Below, in pieces: positions 7,813-15,785 of a stretch of DNA of 64,000 nt. The stretch's first letter is position 1. Every line of letters starts with the position of its first letter. A program made the translations under genes and the position numbers. This DNA is from Paenibacillus radicis (ex Gao et al. 2016) (GTDB lineage Bacteria; Bacillota; Bacilli; Paenibacillales; Paenibacillaceae): NCBI RefSeq assembly GCF_014641555.1, contig NZ_BMHY01000004.1, positions 124,001 to 188,000 of the forward strand. The letters run 5' to 3'. The notes beneath the pieces were generated by a model that had not been told where the DNA came from, searched no databases, and was given only the letters and a program-made list of their open reading frames with translations.

Positions 7813-7856
7813 TTTGCTCCCTTAAAAAGAACTATTATTTTAAGGAGCGGAGCAAA
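7813..7856 (+). promoter_or_regulatory. Hairpin hiding the ribosome site of CD3324-like gene 1
   Basis: TTTGCTC (7813-7819) pairs with GAGCAAA (7850-7856) and CCTTAAAA (7820-7827) pairs with TTTTAAGG (7838-7845), leaving a 4-nt bulge and a 10-nt loop. The AAGGAG ribosome site is inside the stem, ending 1 nt before the start codon. The CCTTAAAA/TTTTAAGG stem recurs at the second locus. Confidence 0.65.
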
Positions 7857-7857
7857 T

Positions 7858-8124
7858 ATGAAATATGTAAAAGCTGATCTTGTTTTCCCGGAAGCGTTGT
7901 TGAAAGAAATGCAGAAGTATGTACACGGTGAGATGGTGTATATTCCGAAGCCTAAAGGGATACGCAAAAAATGGGGAGAAGCGTCTGGAGGCAGAATGAA
8001 TCTGATTCGACGCAATGAGGAGATCCGTCATCGATTTTCTGCTGGGGAGACCATTGACCAGCTCTCGGATTGCTTTTTTCTCTCTTCCTGCAGTATTAAA
8101 AAAATTGTATACTCCAAAAAATAG
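7858..8124 (+). CDS. CD3324-family small protein, copy 1
   Basis: 88-residue cytoplasmic protein of the CD3324 type, which resembles the Mor transcription activator C-terminal region. It opens MKYVKADLVFPEALLKEMQ, then YIPKPKGIRKKWGE, then a helix-turn-helix-like tail (RHRFSAGETIDQLSDCFFLS). The paralogue at 40762-41031 shares this layout and the ending SIKKIVY-K. A predicted DNA-binding role is inference. The gene is monocistronic, with a conserved palindrome and a masked ribosome site upstream and a strong terminator downstream. Confidence 0.7.
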   Translation: MKYVKADLVFPEALLKEMQKYVHGEMVYIPKPKGIRKKWGEASGGRMNLIRRNEEIRHRFSAGETIDQLSDCFFLSSCSIKKIVYSKK

Positions 8125-8132
8125 CAATCTTC

Positions 8133-8172
8133 AAAGAGTCGTATCGGCAGTTATCCGATGCGGCTCTTTTTG
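8133..8172 (+). terminator. Intrinsic terminator of CD3324-like gene 1
   Basis: AAAGAGTCGTATCGG pairs, with two wobble or mismatch positions, with CCGATGCGGCTCTTT, followed by TTTTTG. Confidence 0.88.
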
Positions 8173-8198
8173 CAATGTAAGTGATCGATCATCAAATT

Positions 8199-8256
8199 AG
8201 TTATTGACCAATCAATAACTTGTGAGTATAGTTTAGTTATTGATCAATCACTAATT
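8199..8256 (+). promoter_or_regulatory. Promoter with two 22-bp palindromic operators
   Basis: Operator 1 (8199-8220) is AGTTATTGA-CCAA-TCAATAACT, a perfect dyad. Operator 2 (8235-8256) repeats AGTTATTGA-N4 with a TCACTAATT right half. They are 36 bp apart. Between them lies a sigma-A promoter: TTGACC (8204-8209), 17-nt spacer, TATAGT (8227-8232). Operator 1 covers the -35 box and operator 2 follows the -10 box, typical of repression by a TetR-like dimer. The regulator may be the TetR gene downstream, but its own promoter carries a different dyad. Confidence 0.75.
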
Positions 8257-8274
8257 GTTCGGGAGATGGTAATA

Positions 8275-9240
8275 ATGAAAAACGCAATAGTTGTTGGAGC
8301 GACGGGTGGAACTGGAGCGGCGATTACGGAGGAGTTAGTGAAAAGAGGAATTGCTACGATTGCTTTTGGACGTTCGCGGCAGAAGCTGGAGAAACTGGCG
8401 GCAAAGTTAGGAAACCCTAGCCTCTTGTCAATTGCTATAGGGGATGCTTTTCGGCCGGATGACATTGTAGCAGCAGCGAAGGATACGGAGGTTTTATTCC
8501 ATTGTGCCAATGTTCTATACCATGAAATGGAGAGCAAACTGATCCCTTTAGGCGAATCCGTTATGGAGGCAGCCCGCCAGCTCCGAATCAAAGTGGTAGC
8601 GATCGACGGTATTTATCCATACGGTAAGGCACAGACAGATCGGGTGAGCGAAGATCATCCAAAACAGCCGCATACGAGAAAGGGGAAGACGAGACTCGCT
8701 TTTGAGCATATGTTGTTTGCGGACAAATGGAATAACACGAAAGTGAGTATTGTCAGGTTGCCGGATTATTATGGTCCCACTGCAAACGATGCATCATATC
8801 TGGGTTCTACATTAGAAGCAATCGCTGCTGGAAAGTTGGCCTTTTTCGTAGGCAATATGCATGTCCCTCGGGAATATATCTATCTGCCGGATGCGGCAGT
8901 AATGATTGTGGAGCTGGCCGATCACGATGAGGCCTATGGTCAAAACTGGAACATCCCAGGCACTGGACTAATCTCTGGCAAAGAAATAGTACGTCTGGCT
9001 CAGAAAGCAAGCGGCAGATCCAAACCCGTTATCTCGCTCGGAAAGATAGGTTTATCCTTAATTGGCATGGGTGTTCCGGTTATGAAAGAGATCGTTGAGA
9101 TGCTTTATTTAACGACAGAGCCGGTCGTGCTCAGTGGAGAGAAGTTCATTCGGCACATTGGGAAGATTAAGATCACACCATTTGAAGAAGGTATTCGTTC
9201 CACGATTCGCGAGTTGCAGCAACACAAGTTAAATGAATAA
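8275..9240 (+). CDS. NAD(P)-dependent oxidoreductase / epimerase-like protein (extended SDR)
   Basis: Rossmann-fold protein, 321 residues. The dinucleotide site VVGATGGTGAAITEEL opens the protein, and IYPYGKAQ near residue 120 supplies the Tyr-x-x-x-Lys catalytic pair of extended or atypical SDR enzymes. The substrate is unknown. An in-frame ATG at 8266 sits 1 nt after the GGGAG ribosome site, so the ATG at 8275 (9-nt spacing) is the better start. Expression is probably controlled by the paired operators immediately upstream. A TetR regulator and another SDR gene follow on the same strand. Confidence 0.82.
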   Translation: MKNAIVVGATGGTGAAITEELVKRGIATIAFGRSRQKLEKLAAKLGNPSLLSIAIGDAFRPDDIVAAAKDTEVLFHCANVLYHEMESKLIPLGESVMEAARQLRIKVVAIDGIYPYGKAQTDRVSEDHPKQPHTRKGKTRLAFEHMLFADKWNNTKVSIVRLPDYYGPTANDASYLGSTLEAIAAGKLAFFVGNMHVPREYIYLPDAAVMIVELADHDEAYGQNWNIPGTGLISGKEIVRLAQKASGRSKPVISLGKIGLSLIGMGVPVMKEIVEMLYLTTEPVVLSGEKFIRHIGKIKITPFEEGIRSTIRELQQHKLNE

Positions 9241-9243
9241 TAT

Positions 9244-9296
9244 TTTAACTACCGATCGTTAAATTATTGACAGTTTTTTAACCTGCAATTTATAAT
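9244..9296 (+). promoter_or_regulatory. Promoter of the TetR-SDR operon with a dyad
   Basis: TTGACA (9267-9272), 18-nt spacer, TATAAT (9291-9296), near-consensus sigma-A. A TTTAAC-N8-GTTAAA dyad (9244-9263) abuts the -35 box and could be the TetR autoregulatory operator; it differs from the operators at 8199-8256. Confidence 0.65.
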
Positions 9297-9319
9297 GAAC
9301 AGGAAAGGAGTGGATTTTC

Positions 9320-9910
9320 ATCTCAAAAAAGGAATTAACATCATCGCATTTGATGCAAGCTGCATTTGAGTTGTTTGCGGAATATGGAATCGAAAAAACC
9401 AGTTTAGGCATGATCGCTAAGAAGGTGGGGATGACCAAGCCTTCTATTTACTATCATTTTGATTCAAAAGAACAATTAATAAGCCGAACATTTGATTACT
9501 TATTTAAAGATCATTTTTTCGCGACTTACTTTACATGTCATTCGGTTAGCAAAGAAGATTTTGTAGCGTGTATGTATGAAGGCGGTTTGAAAATGTTGCC
9601 CGGCGATGATAAGGAACACCATTCTACATTACGGGTATTGAATGAATTTATGATGCTTGCCGAACGTGAAGAGCAATTCAGAGCACCTTTACTCCAAATT
9701 CAACATGATTTTTTAAATGGTTTTCATGAACTGTTAGAAAAGGGAGCCAACTTTGGGCTGGTATCGCTCGATCAACTCGACTCCAAAGCACATATTCTTG
9801 CTCTCGTCATAGACAATCTATCCCGATGCAAGATGATGAAATTTGAGATGGATTACCCGGGTATATGGAGAGCAACTGTTGATAGTGTTCTTAGAAAGGA
9901 GGATATATAG
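9320..9910 (+). CDS. TetR-family transcriptional regulator with apparent ATC start
   Basis: TetR repressor of about 196 residues. The helix-turn-helix is complete: LMQAAFELFAEYGIEKTSLG then MIAKKVGMTKPSIYYHFDSK. Reading upstream in frame from helix 1 there is no ATG, GTG or TTG before an in-frame stop at 9296; the first TTG (9350) would remove part of helix 1 and has no ribosome site. AAGGAG (9305-9310) lies exactly 9 nt before an ATC at 9320, which would give a normal TetR N-terminus (ISKKELTSSH). ATC initiation or a one-base frameshift are the options. The stop abuts the next start, so it is cotranscribed with the SDR gene. Confidence 0.78.
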   Translation: MSKKELTSSHLMQAAFELFAEYGIEKTSLGMIAKKVGMTKPSIYYHFDSKEQLISRTFDYLFKDHFFATYFTCHSVSKEDFVACMYEGGLKMLPGDDKEHHSTLRVLNEFMMLAEREEQFRAPLLQIQHDFLNGFHELLEKGANFGLVSLDQLDSKAHILALVIDNLSRCKMMKFEMDYPGIWRATVDSVLRKEDI

Positions 9911-10678
9911 ATGAAATACTTCATCCTAACAGGAACTTCCAGAGGGATTGGAGAAGCTTTAGCGGAACAACTATTGGATGAAAATCATCATTTGCTTTGT
10001 ATCTCTAGAACAGCCAACCAACAACTGATAGAGCATGCGAACGCAATAAATTGCCGATTGGATTATTTTCCTTTTGATTTAAGTCATGTAAATGGAATTG
10101 ACGGACTTATTGAAGCTGTTTTCGAAGTTATTCATTCTGCAGTGCCACAGGCAGAAGTAGAGGCGATCTATTTGATCAACAATGCCGGAATGTTGGCGCC
10201 AGTCGCTCCAATCGAGCTCAGTTCTGCTGAACAAATGACGGAGAACGTTCACATCAATTTATTGGCTCCAATGATCATGTCTTCAAATTTTATTAAACGA
10301 ACACATAACATGAATGTAGATAAACGGATTATGAACATATCATCAGCATCCGCCAAATACTTATTGCCATCACAAAGCTGTTATAGTACAGCCAAATCAG
10401 GTTTAGATACATTTTCTAAAAGCGTCAGTCTCGAACAGCAGGGCAAAACATATCCCGTTAAAGTGGCGTCTGTCTACCCAGGTATGATAGATACGGACAT
10501 GCAGGCGCAAATTCGTTCTGCCAGCAAGGAAAACTTTCCTTTCGTTGATCAATTTGTTCAAATTGCAGAAGAAGGGAAGCTGCAGACACCCGAATATACA
10601 GCAAGGAAGCTGCTTGATCTATTATTCAGCGAGAACTTCGGGGATACAGCCGTTGTGGAGACGCTTGGTCAAGGATAG
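9911..10678 (+). CDS. SDR oxidoreductase, benzil reductase-like
   Basis: Short-chain dehydrogenase, 255 residues, resembling B. cereus-type benzil reductase (YueD-like) and sepiapterin reductases. NAD(P) site TGTSRGIGEAL begins at residue 8; NNAG lies near residue 92; the catalytic Ser (NISSASA) and Tyr-x-x-x-Lys (YSTAK) follow. The late VYPGMIDTDM is the usual nucleotide-stabilising loop. Its ATG directly follows the TetR stop (TAG-ATG), so it is probably controlled by that regulator. The natural substrate is unknown. Confidence 0.82.
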   Translation: MKYFILTGTSRGIGEALAEQLLDENHHLLCISRTANQQLIEHANAINCRLDYFPFDLSHVNGIDGLIEAVFEVIHSAVPQAEVEAIYLINNAGMLAPVAPIELSSAEQMTENVHINLLAPMIMSSNFIKRTHNMNVDKRIMNISSASAKYLLPSQSCYSTAKSGLDTFSKSVSLEQQGKTYPVKVASVYPGMIDTDMQAQIRSASKENFPFVDQFVQIAEEGKLQTPEYTARKLLDLLFSENFGDTAVVETLGQG

Positions 10679-10762
10679 CAGAACAGCAGATAGAGGATAA
10701 TTGCGGATACTTTTTAAAAATGGCTATGTTATATCTCATTGTTGATTTTAAACCAAAAGAAT

Positions 10763-10790
10763 AACCGCCCTTATTTAAGGCGGTTTAATT
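10763..10790 (+). terminator. Probable terminator of the TetR-SDR operon
   Basis: AACCGCC pairs with GGCGGTT around CTTATTTAA, followed by a weak TAATTAAG tail. The bases to the next gene's end at 10938 show no other feature I can support. Confidence 0.55.
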
Positions 10791-10937
10791 AAGCTAAAGT
10801 ACCAGTTAGCTTAAACATCAATTATTATTCTCTTTAATTGTTTGAATATCAGTTTCCTTCTAATTAAGTAAAATCAAACTCCAGACCACAGCCCCCGTTA
10901 TCGCGCAGGTCAGAACCTGTATTCAGCCAATTTCTTC

Positions 10938-11318
10938 TTAAAGTATAGGTTGCCAAACGTCAAAGCTATTGCCGTATAAATCATAAAATCTAAAATTTTT
11001 ACGATTCTGATCATACGTTTTGAGTTCCGATACTGAAACTCCTCGCTCTTTTAAGGTTTCATATGCTTCTTCAATGTTATCGGACTTAAATGACAGCAAA
11101 TGCTGATTATAGTCCTTACCTTCAAAGTCTGATTTATAAGTGAGTTTTACCTCTTCTTCGTTATTAACGGTAACGAGCATAATGGCTGGTCCCTGATCGA
11201 GAGCGAAGCAAATGCCGTTCCAATAAAAGCCGAGCTTCTCTTCATACCACTTTATAGCTTCTTCAAAATTCAATACTGGCAAATAAAAAATGTCAATATA
11301 ACCAACAACGTTCTTCAA
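10938..11318 (-). CDS. VOC-superfamily (glyoxalase/bleomycin-resistance-like) protein
   Basis: 126-residue single-copy glyoxalase-fold protein. The beta-alpha-beta pattern is clear: IDIFYLPVLNFEEAIKWYEE then KLGFYW, with a second half ending NFRFYDLYGNSFDVWQP, the usual closing motif of this fold. Function could be metal-dependent chemistry or ligand binding; it cannot be decided. The only start I find is TTG with a poor ribosome site; an in-frame TAA lies a few codons upstream. The gene is monocistronic. Confidence 0.72.
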   Translation of the reverse strand: MKNVVGYIDIFYLPVLNFEEAIKWYEEKLGFYWNGICFALDQGPAIMLVTVNNEEEVKLTYKSDFEGKDYNQHLLSFKSDNIEEAYETLKERGVSVSELKTYDQNRKNFRFYDLYGNSFDVWQPIL

Positions 11319-11407
11319 TAGTGATTTTTTCAGTTATGCATGCTCCGTGCATTTCGTTAATGATAGAGAGCAGGGCTATACTGGCATAAGTTCTTTCCTG
11401 AAAGCAT

Positions 11408-11454
11408 AAAAACCCGCGAAAAACCTTGATTTTACAAGGATTTTCGCGGGTTTT
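11408..11454. terminator. Bidirectional hairpin between the VOC gene and the iron-uptake operon
   Basis: AACCCGCGAAAA and TTTTCGCGGGTT form a long stem with an inner CCTTG/CAAGG pairing and a T or A run on each side. A similar CCCGCG hairpin ends the GH95 gene at 27661-27697. The gap 11319-11651 otherwise holds only the Fur box. Confidence 0.7.
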
Positions 11455-11585
11455 GAAGTTCTCTTTTTAAACTTAACTTCAGTAATCTTCTGAGGCTATA
11501 TCTCTAAAAAGATGATGAAAAGCATAATGTCCGCTTCCTGCTCCCCAATGTCACTTAATGATGATATACTTACGTAATATGTTAT

Positions 11586-11604
11586 GATATTGATAATCAA
11601 AATC
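11586..11604 (+). promoter_or_regulatory. Fur box of the siderophore operon
   Basis: GATATTGATAATCAAAATC matches 16 of 19 positions of the classic Fur box (GATAATGATAATCATTATC). It lies 48 nt before the first start codon, so the operon should be repressed in iron-replete cells. Confidence 0.82.
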
Positions 11605-11651
11605 AATTCATAGGTGATATATAAATTGATAAGTGAGATCAGGGAGCGCGG

Positions 11652-13595
11652 ATGATGCAGGAAGAAGAAGTAAGCCAGATATTTACACCGGAGATGATTG
11701 ATACGATGGCCCGTATTTGGACACGTTCGATCATTACATTAATAGATGTGCGCTTTCAGAATGTAGCGCCCCAACACCCGTTGGAACAATATAAAATGCC
11801 TAGCAGCATGTTTATCTATACATATGGAGGAGAAGCACAAATTCAACTGAATGAAACCTCTTTTGGAATGGAACGCTTTGGTTTGGTTCACGGCGGGAAG
11901 GGGAGTCTGCTCAGTATTTCACCTAAAGGCGATAGTGTGAAAACCTTTATGGTGCTTTATAAAGCAGAATTACCTTTTTTATTCAAGAAGCACCTGCAGC
12001 AATTATTGGAGCATGTGAATCCATTTGTTCAACAGTTTGGATATACGCCAAGCAATCCGATCCTGCTGTTCGATTGGTTTCAACAGATGATGAATGGCTG
12101 GAACCGCGGCAAGGCGATGGATCAGCTGCAGGCTAAAAGTTTTCTCTATCAATTGATTCATGGGGTGTATAGAGATTTTGCGGGTGGTGAAATACGGTAT
12201 CTCCAGCCTGATCCAGCTTGTTCAGCCAAGATATATCTCGACAAACATTACAGGGAGTCGATAATGTTTCAAGAAATTGCAGATATGTTTGGGATTAGTG
12301 GCGGGCAATTGACACGGCTGTTTAAGAAGAAGGAAGGGATGAGTTTACAGGAGTACCTCATTCAGAGAAGGATTGAAGCTGCTTGTCATGACTTGAAGCA
12401 CACAGAAGCAACCATTAAAGAGATCGCAATAGGATCTGGTTTTGCCGATGAGAAGAACCTGTTCCGGATGTTTAAGAAGTATTACAAGATGACGCCAAGT
12501 GATTATCGGAAAATAAACGCACTATCCATGCAGGTTGATGGTATTGATAACGATTCTCACCATCTTTACAATGAGAGGGAACTAGTGAGTCTAGTCAGAT
12601 CTTATAGAGATGGGGAATCAACCATGTTTGGACAAGTAAGAAGGAAAGAAATGATCTTGGCGGCGGCGATGAGCTTGATGCTATTGTTGTCGGCATGTAC
12701 GTCGGGGGCACCAGCGAATAACGGGGGAACGGTGAATCCAATACCTGAACAGACACAACAGACGACACAACCGGAAGTCTCGCAGACCAGAACGATATCT
12801 ACTATAAAAGGAGACGTTCAGGTGCCTAACAACCCTCAGCGTGTTGTCGTTGATTATTTGATTGGTGATGTGGTAGCCCTAGGTGTAACTCCTCTAGGTG
12901 TGGCGAGAGTGTCAAGGGGTGAGACGGAGGCTGTTTTTGCTAATCAGATTACAGACTCCATTAAAATAGCTATGGAGCCGGAAGATGTGATGACTCTTGA
13001 GCCTGATCTGATCATTTTAGCATGGGGTGATGAAAATTATGAAAATTTATCCAAAATTGCCCCGACCATTTATGTCCCTTATGGTGATATGACTACAGAA
13101 GAGCGGATCCAGTTTATTGGCGGTGTTTTGAACAAGCAGGAAGAGGCTGAGGCCGTTCTGAATGCTTATGCCAAAAAAATCGAGGAAGCGAAGCTGGCCC
13201 TTCAGAATGAAGGTCTTTCAGACGTGACAATTACGATGGGAGAATTCAGTGACAAAAGTAACTACATCGCTGGAGCCAAGCATGCGGTTGGCGAGCTTGT
13301 TTATAATCAACTACAAATGCAGGCACCGTCAAAAGTTAAAACTGATATTATTGACACCGATAAATATTGGGGAGATATCTCAATGGAGGTCTTGGGAGCT
13401 TACATAGGGGATTATCTGCTCTCCATAGGAGATACGGTAGTTCCTGTTGATAATGAAGTTTGGAAATCGCTTCCTGCTGTGCAAAACAACCGGATTGTAA
13501 CGGTGGGAACATCGCTATCTTGGTCTACGGATATAATGACTTCCAGTGCATTGATTGATCATATTGTCAATAAATTGGTGGAATTAGCTAAATAA
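11652..13595 (+). CDS. AraC regulator fused in frame to a siderophore-binding lipoprotein
   Basis: 647-codon frame. Residues 1-180 are a cupin-like sensor region and residues about 185-287 the AraC double helix-turn-helix (IADMFGISGGQLTRLFKKKE and EIAIGSGFADEKNLFRMFKK). After a short linker comes MFGQVRRKEMILAAAMSLML then LLSAC (from residue 325), a complete lipoprotein signal peptide with lipobox. Residues about 381-647 are a FeuA/FecB-type iron-siderophore binding domain. The ATG at codon 325 (12624) has its own GGGGA ribosome site 7 nt upstream, so the cell may make both a long product and a separate lipoprotein. B. subtilis Btr also joins AraC and FeuA-like domains but has no embedded export signal. 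Two permeases follow. Confidence 0.85.
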   Translation: MMQEEEVSQIFTPEMIDTMARIWTRSIITLIDVRFQNVAPQHPLEQYKMPSSMFIYTYGGEAQIQLNETSFGMERFGLVHGGKGSLLSISPKGDSVKTFMVLYKAELPFLFKKHLQQLLEHVNPFVQQFGYTPSNPILLFDWFQQMMNGWNRGKAMDQLQAKSFLYQLIHGVYRDFAGGEIRYLQPDPACSAKIYLDKHYRESIMFQEIADMFGISGGQLTRLFKKKEGMSLQEYLIQRRIEAACHDLKHTEATIKEIAIGSGFADEKNLFRMFKKYYKMTPSDYRKINALSMQVDGIDNDSHHLYNERELVSLVRSYRDGESTMFGQVRRKEMILAAAMSLMLLLSACTSGAPANNGGTVNPIPEQTQQTTQPEVSQTRTISTIKGDVQVPNNPQRVVVDYLIGDVVALGVTPLGVARVSRGETEAVFANQITDSIKIAMEPEDVMTLEPDLIILAWGDENYENLSKIAPTIYVPYGDMTTEERIQFIGGVLNKQEEAEAVLNAYAKKIEEAKLALQNEGLSDVTITMGEFSDKSNYIAGAKHAVGELVYNQLQMQAPSKVKTDIIDTDKYWGDISMEVLGAYIGDYLLSIGDTVVPVDNEVWKSLPAVQNNRIVTVGTSLSWSTDIMTSSALIDHIVNKLVELAK

Positions 13596-13642
13596 GCACA
13601 TTCGATTGGGTTTTGTGATGAATAAGAGGAAAGGAAAATGAG

Positions 13643-14668
13643 ATGAAAAACAAGCCTGAACAAAGACGCCGCGGGGCGACGAACTTCACCATATATATGG
13701 CGGTAGGGCTTGGATTAACGGTTCTCATGTCGGCGGCATCGATTAGCTTCGGTGCCGCCGACATGAGGTTAGCGACTGCATGGGAGGCTATTTTCCGATT
13801 TGATCCAAAACTTACTGAGCATCAAGTTATTCAAACTCTGCGTCTTCCGCGAACCGCAGCCGATCTGATCGTAGGGTGCAGCCTTGCGGTATGTGGTGCT
13901 ATCATGCAGGGGACGACGCGCAATCCGCTTGCGGACTCAGGACTGATGGGAATCAGCTCGGGCGCAGCATTCGCGATTGCCCTTTGCCTGGCTTTTCTGC
14001 CGGGTTATTCGTATGGGCACATGATGCTGTTTGCTTGTTTAGGGGCAGCTCTTGCGACGGGGATGACTTATTTCTTCGCGTCATTGGGCAAGCGCGGAAT
14101 GACGCCTCAGCGGCTGGTACTGGCAGGATTGTCCATCTCCATGCTGTTTGGCGCACTCAGTCAGTATTTGGCGATCAATTACAACCTGGGCCGAGCATTG
14201 GCATTCTGGACGGCAGGCAGTACAGCGGGGGTCAAGTGGGGGGAACTGCTAATAATCTCACCGCTATTTGTTGGGGGTGTATTGCTGGCACTAGCGTTAT
14301 CTCCTTCTGTTACCCTGCTTAGTTTGGGGGATGATGTGGCAAGCGGACTCGGTATTCGCAGCGGACTGGTCAAGGGTGTAGCAACAATTATCGTGCTCGT
14401 GCTGACAGGATTGGCTGTTGTCGTGGTTGGTCCGGTCGGTTTTGTTGGTCTGATTACCCCGCATATTGTGCGATATATGGTCGGTCTCGATTATCGGTAC
14501 ATTATTCCGGCGGCTGCACTATATGGTGCGTTGCTGACCGTATCAGCAGATCTTGCAGGCCGCATGATCAATAAGCCGTTCGAAACACCGATTGGCATTA
14601 TATTTTCTATCATTGGTGTGCCGTACTTTCTCTTCCTCGCTCGCAGGCAAAGGAGGGAGTTGGAATGA
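13643..14668 (+). CDS. FecCD-family siderophore ABC permease 1
   Basis: Integral membrane permease, 341 residues, about nine or ten helices, of the BtuC/FecCD type that imports ferric siderophores. Characteristic stretches are LRLPRTAADLIVGCSLAVCG, GTTRNPLADSGLMGISSGAA and GPVGFVGLITPHIVRYMVG. A nearby ATG at 13638 opens a two-codon frame; the ATG at 13643 after AAAGGA is the start. It overlaps the next gene by 4 nt (ATGA), implying translational coupling and a heterodimer with it. Confidence 0.9.
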   Translation: MKNKPEQRRRGATNFTIYMAVGLGLTVLMSAASISFGAADMRLATAWEAIFRFDPKLTEHQVIQTLRLPRTAADLIVGCSLAVCGAIMQGTTRNPLADSGLMGISSGAAFAIALCLAFLPGYSYGHMMLFACLGAALATGMTYFFASLGKRGMTPQRLVLAGLSISMLFGALSQYLAINYNLGRALAFWTAGSTAGVKWGELLIISPLFVGGVLLALALSPSVTLLSLGDDVASGLGIRSGLVKGVATIIVLVLTGLAVVVVGPVGFVGLITPHIVRYMVGLDYRYIIPAAALYGALLTVSADLAGRMINKPFETPIGIIFSIIGVPYFLFLARRQRRELE

Positions 14669-15678
14669 TCAAGCAGCGTTATACGGTTCAACGAGGCATC
14701 ATCGTCAATGTAATGCTTTTGATGCTCATCCTTATGTTTGCTGTCATTAGCATGAATTCTGGCAAGATGAATCTTTCACCGCTAGAAGTACTGAACGTTC
14801 TCCTAGGAAACGGTACCGCCAAGCAGAATCTAATCGTGTTCGATTTTCGCCTGCCGCGAGTCGTATTGTCGATTTTGGTAGGTCTGGGAATGGGGGCTGC
14901 TGGAGTTGTGATGCAGAGTTTGCTGCGCAATGACATGGCTAGTCCGGGGACACTGGGGATTAGTTCGGGATCGGGTTTGTTTGTCCTGATCTTCGTCGTA
15001 TTCATCGCAACGACAGGAAAGAGCTCCTTTATTGCTCTGCCGCTGCTGGCCTTTGTAGGCGGACTACTGGCAGCGGGATTGATTTTCTTATTATCGTATC
15101 GCCGCGGGCGAGACATCTCGCCAATTGGTTTGATCTTAACCGGGGTTGCGCTCGGAAGCGGGTATGGAGCGCTGACCACCTTCCTGACTATCAAGCTGGA
15201 TGATTCGCAGATGAACTTCATGCTGAACTGGCTGGCGGGGAGCTTGTGGGGCGATGATTGGCGGTATATTTCCGTACTGGCACCTTGGGTCTTAATTTTA
15301 CTCGGCTATATTTTCTACAAGTCTCGCATGTTGAATACCCTCCATCTGGGCAATCAGACGGCACAAGGGCTGGGTCTTGCCGTGAAACAGCAGTTTTTGG
15401 GGTTATCGATAGCAGCTGTTGCTTTAGCCTCTGGCAGTGTGGCAGTGGGTGGAAGCTTTTTCTTCGTTGGCTTGATCGCTCCGCATATGGCAAGAAAACT
15501 GGTTGGGCCCGATCACAAATTTCTCGTTCCGGCTGCCAGCTTGACAGGAGGATTAGTCGTGGTGCTGGCTGACACGATTACGCGTACGGTTAGTCTAGGG
15601 GGAGATGTGCCGACGGGAATCGTCATTACGGTCATCAGTGTACCGTACTTTCTTTATTTACTAGCGAAGGCCAATTAG
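14665..15678 (+). CDS. FecCD-family siderophore ABC permease 2
   Basis: Second permease subunit, 337 residues, with the same family marks: DFRLPRVVLSILVGLGMGAA, LLRNDMASPGTLGISSGSGL and FFFVGLIAPHMARKLVGPDH. It starts inside the stop of permease 1. No BtuD/FecE-type ATPase follows, so the importer probably borrows an ATPase encoded elsewhere, as FeuABC of B. subtilis uses YusV. An AGGAGG site overlaps its end and leads into a 17-codon frame. Confidence 0.9.
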   Translation: MIKQRYTVQRGIIVNVMLLMLILMFAVISMNSGKMNLSPLEVLNVLLGNGTAKQNLIVFDFRLPRVVLSILVGLGMGAAGVVMQSLLRNDMASPGTLGISSGSGLFVLIFVVFIATTGKSSFIALPLLAFVGGLLAAGLIFLLSYRRGRDISPIGLILTGVALGSGYGALTTFLTIKLDDSQMNFMLNWLAGSLWGDDWRYISVLAPWVLILLGYIFYKSRMLNTLHLGNQTAQGLGLAVKQQFLGLSIAAVALASGSVAVGGSFFFVGLIAPHMARKLVGPDHKFLVPAASLTGGLVVVLADTITRTVSLGGDVPTGIVITVISVPYFLYLLAKAN

Positions 15679-15691
15679 GAGGACCTCTGGC

Positions 15692-15745
15692 ATGTATGAA
15701 AACGCAATAAGCGTGGAGAACAATGGACGGATCAAGCAAGGATAA
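15692..15745 (+). CDS. 17-residue reading frame in the siderophore operon
   Basis: ATG 9 nt after AGGAGG, coding MYENAISVENNGRIKQG. No recognisable motif. It might be a coupling peptide, the remnant of a lost importer ATPase gene, or chance. Confidence 0.25.
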   Translation: MYENAISVENNGRIKQG

Positions 15746-15785
15746 GGATTGCTAAGAGCTATAGACAGAAGGAGGCGGTTGTTAT

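Noticed and set aside
9350-9352. TTG at 9350 as start of the TetR gene
   Set aside because: It would cut off residues before helix 1 and has no ribosome site; ATC at 9320 with AAGGAG 9 nt upstream fits better.
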